Notes under the pieces: model-generated
What the model was told of the DNA's origin: nothing
Seen by the model: only the letters and a program-made list of their open reading frames with translations
The model's database searches: none
Assembly: GCA_041581935.1 (NCBI GenBank)
Contig: JBFICP010000069.1
Span: forward strand, 1 to 13,895
Reading direction: 5' to 3'
From: JAABYT01 sp041581935
Lineage (GTDB): Bacteria; Pseudomonadota; Gammaproteobacteria; HK1
Length of the DNA: 13,895 bases
In this document: one piece after another, positions 7,739-13,895 of the stretch
Numbering within the stretch: position 1 is the first letter of the stretch
How the letters are laid out: the number at the start of each line of letters is the position of its first letter
Made by a program: the position numbers and the translations under genes

Positions 7739-10700
7739 TCAGGACGATGCGAGCTTGCCGAGCAAGCCCATAGCGGCCTTCTTCTGGGACGCATTACCTT
7801 CGGCGAGAACCTCGTCGATGATGCCCTTGGCACCGTCGGTATCGCCCATGTCGATGTAGGCCTGGGCCAGATCGAGCTTGGTCTGGATCTCGTCCACCTC
7901 GCCGGTGAGGCCGCCGCCGAGCATCAGCGTGTGCCCGTCGTCGGACTTCGAGCCCTGCGACGACTCCTGTGCGGGTATGTCGCGAAGCATGAACTGGGTC
8001 GATTCGTACTCATCGGAAGCCGCGGCGTCCTGGCTCTTCTCGGCATCGAAATCCAGATCGATCTCCGGGAACTCTTCGGCCGCTGCGGCGGGCTCCGGCT
8101 CCGGGGTCGGCGGAATCAGATCGGAGCCGTCCAGGCTGAGCGCCATGTCGTCCTGGGAGCCAGCGACATCGTCGTCGTCGAAGATACCTTCGAAAGCGGT
8201 ATCCACGCCGGTCGACGACTCGCCGCCATCTCCGGCGTCCATGTCGAGATTGAGATCCATGCCGAGATCCGAGATGGCCGAGTCCGCAGCGTCGAACTCC
8301 GGACTGTGGAGCTTGACCGTATCCAGCTCTTCGTCGTCAGCCGGTAGCCCGGTTTTGAGATCGAGCTTGACCGTCTCGTCGGTGACCTCGTCACCGCCCA
8401 GATCGGCACCGCCGGCCACATCCATGCCGGTGCCGTCATCGTCCAGGTCGAGTCCGAAATCGAGTGCGTCGTCCGCGGCCGAGCCGGCGCTCGCGTCGAC
8501 GCTGTCACCACCGATGTCGAATCCCGGGCCGGAAACTGCCGCATCGACGGCCGTCAAATCGTCGCTGGCATCGAAATCCAGGCCCGAGAGCTGGGATCGG
8601 CTGGCGGCGCCCGGCGCGTCGGCATCGAGATTGAGATCGAGCGCGGTGAACTCGGCGTCCGTGCTGAGCGCGCTGGAGTCGACCCCCTCGGACTCCGCAC
8701 CGATACCTTCGAGGTCGAAATCGAGATCGCTCAGGTCGGCGGTGGCGGGCGGCTCTTGCGCAATAGCCCCCGCGGGCGCTTCGGGCGGCACCTGGCTGTC
8801 GATGAGCGTGCCCTCGCCGAGACTTTCGAGATCGAAGTCGAGATCGTCGTCGCCTCTGGAAACACGCTCGGGTAACGGTGTTTCGGTGCTGGGTCCTTCG
8901 GTGCCGCCCGCGGACTCGTCGATGCCGCTCAAATCGAAATCCATACTGGCGGACGCGGCGTCGGCGGTCTCCGCGGCATCACCCAGATCGAAGTCGACGC
9001 TGCTACCACCGCCCCCGCCCGTGGTGGCCGGCTCTGCCTCTCCGATGCTCGTCAGGTCCAGATCCAGGCCCGACTCTTCGCGGGGCTCGCCGCTGGCCGC
9101 CTGATCGAATCCGAGGTCGAAGTCGAGACTGGACTCGCCGGAGGTCGCCTCGGTCTGGGTGCCGTCGGCCTCGAAACCGAGATCGAAGTCGACGGAGCTC
9201 GAATCGTCGCTGCCGCCGACGCTGCTGGCCGGTACCGTGGCCGGTGAGTCCGCGTCGCCACCGGTGACGTCGAAGACCACGTCCTGATCCTCGGGAACGG
9301 TGCTTTCGGCTTCGGAGAACAGCTCCCGCCCCGGTGACATGTCCTGCCACATCTTGCGCGCTTCGCCCATCAACGGGCTGTCGGCGCCGACCGCGTCCTG
9401 CAGTTCGCGGGCGCTCGACTCGAACGATCCGATATCCTTCGCGGCGTAAAATACTTCGAGCAGGCGCAGCTTGTACTCGTTGCGATCCGGATACTGGGCG
9501 ATGGCGCTGCGCACCAGTTCCTCGGCTTGGTCGTAGCGCTCGTAGGCGAGGTAGACGTTGACCTCGGTGAGCGGATCGTCATCGGATGCGCCGGCCGCGG
9601 TCGCATCCGCCGCCCCGGGCGGCGCAATGTGGGTGGCCTCCATCGGGTCTTCCGCCGCGGCCTGGACCTGAGGCTCAGCCCGCTCGTCGCTGAGATCCAT
9701 GCCCTCGAGCTCGGAGATCGCGGTCTCCTCGCCGGCCTCATCCGGCAGATACGGCTCACCGTCCTCGTCGTAGAGAAGGTCACTCTCGTCGAGGCTGCCC
9801 AGATCCAGCTCGCCCAAGTCCTCGGCGTCCTCGGCACCGCGGCGCCGACGCCACAGGGCCGCGCCTCCCAGGACCACCAGCAGTCCACCCAGCCCGGCGC
9901 CGAGCAGCACCGGATCCACCGGCAGGCTGTCGAGAATCGACTCGACAAACGACGGCTGCTGCGGCGGCGGCGCCTTGCTGCGTTTCTTCTTTTCCTCAGG
10001 CTGTGCGGCCGGCTGCGATGGCTGCGTCGCGGCGACCGTCTCGGGCGGTGTCTCCGGTGGCGTCTCGACGATCGGCGCCTCCTGAATGACGGGTTCGGGG
10101 GGTGTCGCGGCCACCGGCTCCGGCGGCGTCTCGACGACCGGCTCCGGCGGCGTTGCGATCACCGGTTCCGGCGGCGTCTCGACAATCGGCTCCGGCGTCG
10201 TTGCGACCACCGGTTCCGGCGGTGTCTCGACGACGGGCGCCACAGCCGCGCCGGCTGCCGCCGCTTCCGCGCGCGCCTGGTCGGCGGCGGCTCGCAGCTC
10301 GTCGGCCTCCTTCTCCAGATTCTCGAGCATCTGCTGGAGGGCCGCGATGTTGTCGTCGCGCAGCTCGATGGCCCGCTGCAGGTCGGTGACGATGCCTTCG
10401 AGCTCGGCGACGCGGCTGCCGAGCTCTTCCGCCTCGCGGGCCTTGGCGTCGGCTTCTTCACGGGCGAGCACCAGCTCCTGCTGCGTGCCCGCGGCCTCGG
10501 AGCCGCCCGTCGACGCGCTGCCCACGCCCTCGGTGCCCTGGCCGCCCGAGACCAGCGCCAACCGGCCACCGTCGTCGCTCGATTCGGGCGCGGCCGGCTC
10601 AGTCGGCGGCTGTGCCTGGGACTCGCTCGTCTGACCGCTGGACTCGGTGCCGGTGCTAGCCGCTGGCTCGGCCGCGGCAACGCTGCTGCCCTCGGGCGCT

Positions 10701-11767
10701 GCAGGCGCGGCGGACGCGAGACCCTGACGGTATTGCTGCCAGGCGTCGTGCTGGCGCATGACCTCCGCGAGCACGACCTGACGATCGGCGCTTCCGAATT
10801 GCGATACGTCCGGAATGCGCAGCACCGTGCCGGCACGCAGGGCGTTGATGTTGGGAATGTTGAATGCGTCCGGGTTGGCGCTGAGCATGGCCAGCATCAT
10901 GCGCTGGATGCTCACCGAGCTGTCCGGCCGGTAGCGCTTGGCCAATGACCACAGGGTATCGCCGTACTGCACGTCGTAGGGATTGGGCAGATCTCCCGCT
11001 TGCACCGGCATGGGCGCCGGTGCCACCGCCGGCGCGGGCTCCGGCGCCGGCATGGGCTCGGGGGCCGCCACCGGCTCGGGCGCCGGGGCGGGCTCGGCAC
11101 TCGGTGCCACCGCCATGCTCGGCTCCGGTTCGGGTTGCGGTTCCGGCACCGGGGCGGGCGCGGGGACCGGCGCAGGGGCCACCGCCGTGGAGGCGCTCGG
11201 CTGTACCGGCGCGACCGGGCGGGCCTCGGACGTCGCCGGCTCCGGCGCGGCGCGGGTGGGCGCCGGAACCGGAACCGGCGCCGGGGCGGATGGCTCCTGC
11301 AGAGCTCTTGCCTGGATCTCGGCGAGGTCCTTCTTGGCCTGTGTGGATATGGCCGCGCCGTAGACCGGCGGATCGAGGAGAATCGTGTACTCGCGAACGA
11401 TGCGTCCGCGTGGCCAGGTCACCTCGATCAGAAAGTTGAGAAACGGCTCGACGACCGGATCCCGGGTCGTAATCTCGATATGACCGGAGTCGGGCCCGTC
11501 TTCCACGGTGGTGAACTTGAGCTTGGAAAGCTCGAACGGGCGCCCGACGCCGGCGCGCTTGAACTGCGCGGCGCTGGCGAGCTGAGCCTGCATGCTGTCG
11601 AGATCGCCACTTTGAAGCGCACTGAGAGCAATGCGCGCCCGCAACGGCTCATTGAGGGTCGAGTTGACCTCAATGTTGCCCAGGCCCAGCGCCCAAACGC
11701 CGGCGGGAACGAGCAATAGGAGGATCGAGAGGGCGGCAGCCCAGATCCGCATCGTCACATGTTCCAT
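7739..11767 (-). CDS. fimV: FimV family polar hub / type IV pilus assembly protein
   Basis: FimV is an inner-membrane peptidoglycan-binding protein that organises the cell pole and supports type IV pilus assembly and twitching. The 1342 residues show, in order: a signal peptide (about 1-26, cleavage likely after VWA); the FimV N-terminal domain (GLGNIEVNSTLNEPLRA, about 27-150); a Pro/Ala-rich linker (about 160-255); a LysM domain (about 260-320, VQYGDTLWSLAKRY); a coiled coil (about 425-505); PPEPV repeats (about 512-560); one membrane segment (about 617-637, then WRRRRG); an acidic cytoplasmic tail with a TPR-like segment (about 730-790) and many DFDL-type repeats; and the conserved C-terminal domain (AQAYIDMGDTDGAKGIIDEVL). 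It is longer than the roughly 900-residue Pseudomonas FimV. The start is the first ATG; the ATG at 11752 (MRIWAAAL) is equally plausible. Confidence 0.95.
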   Translation of the reverse strand: MEHVTMRIWAAALSILLLLVPAGVWALGLGNIEVNSTLNEPLRARIALSALQSGDLDSMQAQLASAAQFKRAGVGRPFELSKLKFTTVEDGPDSGHIEITTRDPVVEPFLNFLIEVTWPRGRIVREYTILLDPPVYGAAISTQAKKDLAEIQARALQEPSAPAPVPVPAPTRAAPEPATSEARPVAPVQPSASTAVAPAPVPAPAPVPEPQPEPEPSMAVAPSAEPAPAPEPVAAPEPMPAPEPAPAVAPAPMPVQAGDLPNPYDVQYGDTLWSLAKRYRPDSSVSIQRMMLAMLSANPDAFNIPNINALRAGTVLRIPDVSQFGSADRQVVLAEVMRQHDAWQQYRQGLASAAPAAPEGSSVAAAEPAASTGTESSGQTSESQAQPPTEPAAPESSDDGGRLALVSGGQGTEGVGSASTGGSEAAGTQQELVLAREEADAKAREAEELGSRVAELEGIVTDLQRAIELRDDNIAALQQMLENLEKEADELRAAADQARAEAAAAGAAVAPVVETPPEPVVATTPEPIVETPPEPVIATPPEPVVETPPEPVAATPPEPVIQEAPIVETPPETPPETVAATQPSQPAAQPEEKKKRSKAPPPQQPSFVESILDSLPVDPVLLGAGLGGLLVVLGGAALWRRRRGAEDAEDLGELDLGSLDESDLLYDEDGEPYLPDEAGEETAISELEGMDLSDERAEPQVQAAAEDPMEATHIAPPGAADATAAGASDDDPLTEVNVYLAYERYDQAEELVRSAIAQYPDRNEYKLRLLEVFYAAKDIGSFESSARELQDAVGADSPLMGEARKMWQDMSPGRELFSEAESTVPEDQDVVFDVTGGDADSPATVPASSVGGSDDSSSVDFDLGFEADGTQTEATSGESSLDFDLGFDQAASGEPREESGLDLDLTSIGEAEPATTGGGGGSSVDFDLGDAAETADAASASMDFDLSGIDESAGGTEGPSTETPLPERVSRGDDDLDFDLESLGEGTLIDSQVPPEAPAGAIAQEPPATADLSDLDFDLEGIGAESEGVDSSALSTDAEFTALDLNLDADAPGAASRSQLSGLDFDASDDLTAVDAAVSGPGFDIGGDSVDASAGSAADDALDFGLDLDDDGTGMDVAGGADLGGDEVTDETVKLDLKTGLPADDEELDTVKLHSPEFDAADSAISDLGMDLNLDMDAGDGGESSTGVDTAFEGIFDDDDVAGSQDDMALSLDGSDLIPPTPEPEPAAAAEEFPEIDLDFDAEKSQDAAASDEYESTQFMLRDIPAQESSQGSKSDDGHTLMLGGGLTGEVDEIQTKLDLAQAYIDMGDTDGAKGIIDEVLAEGNASQKKAAMGLLGKLASS
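8430..9200 (-). repeat. Degenerate acidic DFDL/LDLD repeats in the fimV cytoplasmic tail
   Basis: Within fimV the motif (S/D)(V/L/M)DFDL(G/S/E) recurs many times (SSVDFDLGF, SSLDFDLGF, GLDLDLTSI, SSVDFDLGD, ASMDFDLSG, DLDFDLESL, DLDFDLEGI, ALDLNLDAD, GLDFDASD and others). The units are separated by variable acidic, Ser/Gly-rich spacers. On the plus strand it appears as recurring ATCGAAGTCGA-type blocks. The spacing is irregular, so these look like short binding motifs in a disordered tail, not a folded repeat. This is partly inference. Confidence 0.6.
10089..10232 (-). repeat. Six 24-bp tandem repeats in fimV (PPEPV units)
   Basis: Six consecutive 24-bp units begin at 10089, 10113, 10137, 10161, 10185 and 10209. 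Each encodes eight residues of the type TPPEPVVE or TPPEPVAA. Units alternate between an ET-type and an AT-type ending, giving a partial 48-bp higher-order period. They lie between the coiled coil and the membrane segment, so they probably act as a stiff periplasmic spacer. Tandem units this similar could change copy number by slippage without shifting the frame. Confidence 0.8.
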
Positions 11768-11807
11768 GCGCTACTACGAGTTGCCCAGCTTAGCTCCGGC
11801 GCCTCCA

Positions 11808-11819
11808 AACGGACCCGTT
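11808..11819. other. Short perfect inverted repeat upstream of fimV
   Basis: AACGG and CCGTT flank a 2-base centre, about 40 bp before the fimV ATG. It is too short a loop for a good hairpin and could be an operator half-site pair. A chance match is quite possible. Confidence 0.15.
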
Positions 11820-11880
11820 CAAACGCGAAAGACGCCGGACCTCGCCCCAGCGACGGGCCGTGGAGACAGTCGCAAATTGT

Positions 11881-11928
11881 CGAGATCCGGCCTGAAAATC
11901 ACGCGATCGACGGCCGAACTACGTCTCG
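11881..11928. other. Interrupted inverted repeat in the asd-fimV gap
   Basis: CGAGA (11881-11885) pairs with TCTCG (11924-11928), and CGGCC (11888-11892) pairs with GGCCG (11912-11916), with an asymmetric internal loop. There is no U-run on the minus-strand side, so it is not a standard intrinsic terminator. It could be a leader structure of the fimV transcript. Confidence 0.25.
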
Positions 11929-11969
11929 ATTAACTAGAATGAGCTTTATGATTAGTCAGTAACTATAGC

Positions 11970-12992
<1,023 letters not shown>

Positions 12993-13007
12993 GGTGTCGT
13001 TTCCCTT

Positions 13008-13895
13008 CTAAAGAGCTTCGAGGACCGCGTCACCCATCTCGCGGGTGCCGACGATGCGGGTGCCACTCGACTGGATATCACGGGTTCGCAACCCGTGATC
13101 GAGAACCCGAGCGACGGCGCTCTCAATGCGTTCGGCGAGATGCGGCGCCTCCAGCGTATATCGCAGCATCATTGCAACCGACAGTATGGTTGCAAGCGGA
13201 TTGGCGATGTCCTGGCCGGCGATGTCGGGCGCCGTTCCGTGAACGGGCTCGTACAGGCCTTTGCCCGTGTCGTCCATGGATGCCGACGGCAGCATGCCGA
13301 TGGAGCCGGTGAGCATCGAGGCGAGATCGGAGAGTATGTCGCCGAACATGTTGCTCGTGACGAGAACGTCGAACTGACGCGGATCGCGAACCAGCTGCAT
13401 GGCGGCATTGTCGACGTACATGTGGGAGAGCTCAACGTCGGGATAGTCGCCGGCAACGCGCTCGGCCACTTCCCGCCACAACTGGCTGACGTCCAACACG
13501 TTGCTCTTGTCCACCGAGCACACCCTGTTAGAGCGTTTTCTTGCCAGGTCGAAAGCCACCCGGCAAATTCTTTCGATCTCCGATTCTGTATAAACCAGAG
13601 TATTGAATCCCTGGCGCTGCCCGTTGTCGAGAGTGCGTATACCCCTCGGCTCACCGAAGTAGATGCCGCCGGTGAGCTCGCGCACGATCATGAGGTCGAG
13701 ACCCGACACGACCTCCGGCTTAAGCGTCGAGGCGTGCGCGAGTTGCGCATAGGTGAGCGCCGGGCGCAGATTCGCGAACACTCCGAGCTCGGCGCGCAGC
13801 CGCAGCAACCCCTGCTCGGGACGCAAGCTTCGCTCGACCGAATCCCACTTCGGTCCGCCGACCGCGCCGAGCACAATCGCGTCGGCCTGACGGGC
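13008..13895 (-). CDS. leuB: 3-isopropylmalate dehydrogenase, C-terminal part (5' end cut off by window)
   Basis: LeuB oxidises and decarboxylates 3-isopropylmalate to 2-oxoisocaproate with NAD in leucine synthesis. The visible 295 residues start at ARQADAIVLGAVGGPKWD; about 65 N-terminal residues lie beyond the right edge. Motifs include LRAELGVFANLRPA, RELTGGIYFGEPRG, the divalent-metal segment TSNMFGDILSDLASM, GSIGMLPSAS, and the NAD-binding EPVHGTAPDIAGQDIANP. The gene ends in TAG after VLEAL, the expected C-terminus. asd follows after only 15 bp, so the two probably share a leu operon transcript. No defects are visible in the part shown. Confidence 0.97.
   Translation of the reverse strand, partial: ARQADAIVLGAVGGPKWDSVERSLRPEQGLLRLRAELGVFANLRPALTYAQLAHASTLKPEVVSGLDLMIVRELTGGIYFGEPRGIRTLDNGQRQGFNTLVYTESEIERICRVAFDLARKRSNRVCSVDKSNVLDVSQLWREVAERVAGDYPDVELSHMYVDNAAMQLVRDPRQFDVLVTSNMFGDILSDLASMLTGSIGMLPSASMDDTGKGLYEPVHGTAPDIAGQDIANPLATILSVAMMLRYTLEAPHLAERIESAVARVLDHGLRTRDIQSSGTRIVGTREMGDAVLEAL

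Noticed and set aside
7878..9104. Long plus-strand open frame (about 408 codons) opposite fimV
   Set aside because: It is a Ser/Pro-rich antisense shadow of the acidic fimV repeats; GC-rich codon bias removes stops on the other strand. It shows no recognisable motif, and fimV on the other strand is clear.
9527..10948. Long plus-strand open frame (about 473 codons) opposite the fimV middle
   Set aside because: Arg/Gly-rich antisense shadow over the LysM, coiled-coil and repeat region, with no family features.

Overview
This GC-rich window carries a conserved gammaproteobacterial housekeeping block. Every supported gene lies on the minus strand. In transcription order (right to left) they are leuB (5' end cut off) - asd - fimV - truA - trpF - trpB - trpA - accD - folC - dedD - cvpA - purF (3' end cut off). 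From general knowledge, the order asd/fimV/truA/trpF/trpB/trpA/accD/folC/dedD/cvpA/purF is typical of Gammaproteobacteria outside the Enterobacterales, especially Xanthomonas-, Legionella- and Chromatiales-like lineages, where trpF, trpB and trpA sit between truA and accD. A large FimV with a LysM domain and an acidic cytoplasmic tail fits a polar, type IV pilus-bearing gammaproteobacterium. The species cannot be named from the sequence.

Right part (about 11970-13895): the leuB 3' end is followed after 15 bp by asd. The asd frame is interrupted by one in-frame amber codon at 12153-12155. The reading frame and family-typical sequence continue for 60 codons to a TAA at 11970. This is the most notable observation in the window. 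A 202-bp AT-richer gap with a possible promoter then leads to fimV.

Middle part (7739-11767): fimV encodes 1342 residues: a signal peptide, FimV N-terminal domain, Pro/Ala-rich linker, LysM, coiled coil, PPEPV repeats, one membrane segment and a very acidic tail with DFDL-type repeats, ending in a conserved C-terminal helical domain.

Left part (1-7682): truA, trpF, trpB, trpA, accD, folC, dedD, cvpA and purF are packed tightly. trpF overlaps trpB by 29 bp, trpB/trpA and trpA/accD share ATGA junctions, and folC starts 2 bp after accD. The order ties the last steps of tryptophan synthesis to a subunit of acetyl-CoA carboxylase, folate polyglutamylation, a septal SPOR protein, a membrane protein and the first committed step of purine synthesis. 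The largest gap here is 101 bp, between dedD and cvpA.

I saw no tRNA, rRNA, CRISPR array, insertion sequence, phage gene or toxin-antitoxin pair, and no stretch over 300 bases lacks a gene. I do not think the window holds a new multi-gene system. Its points of interest are the broken asd, the repeat-rich FimV, the translational overlaps and a few candidate regulatory sequences.
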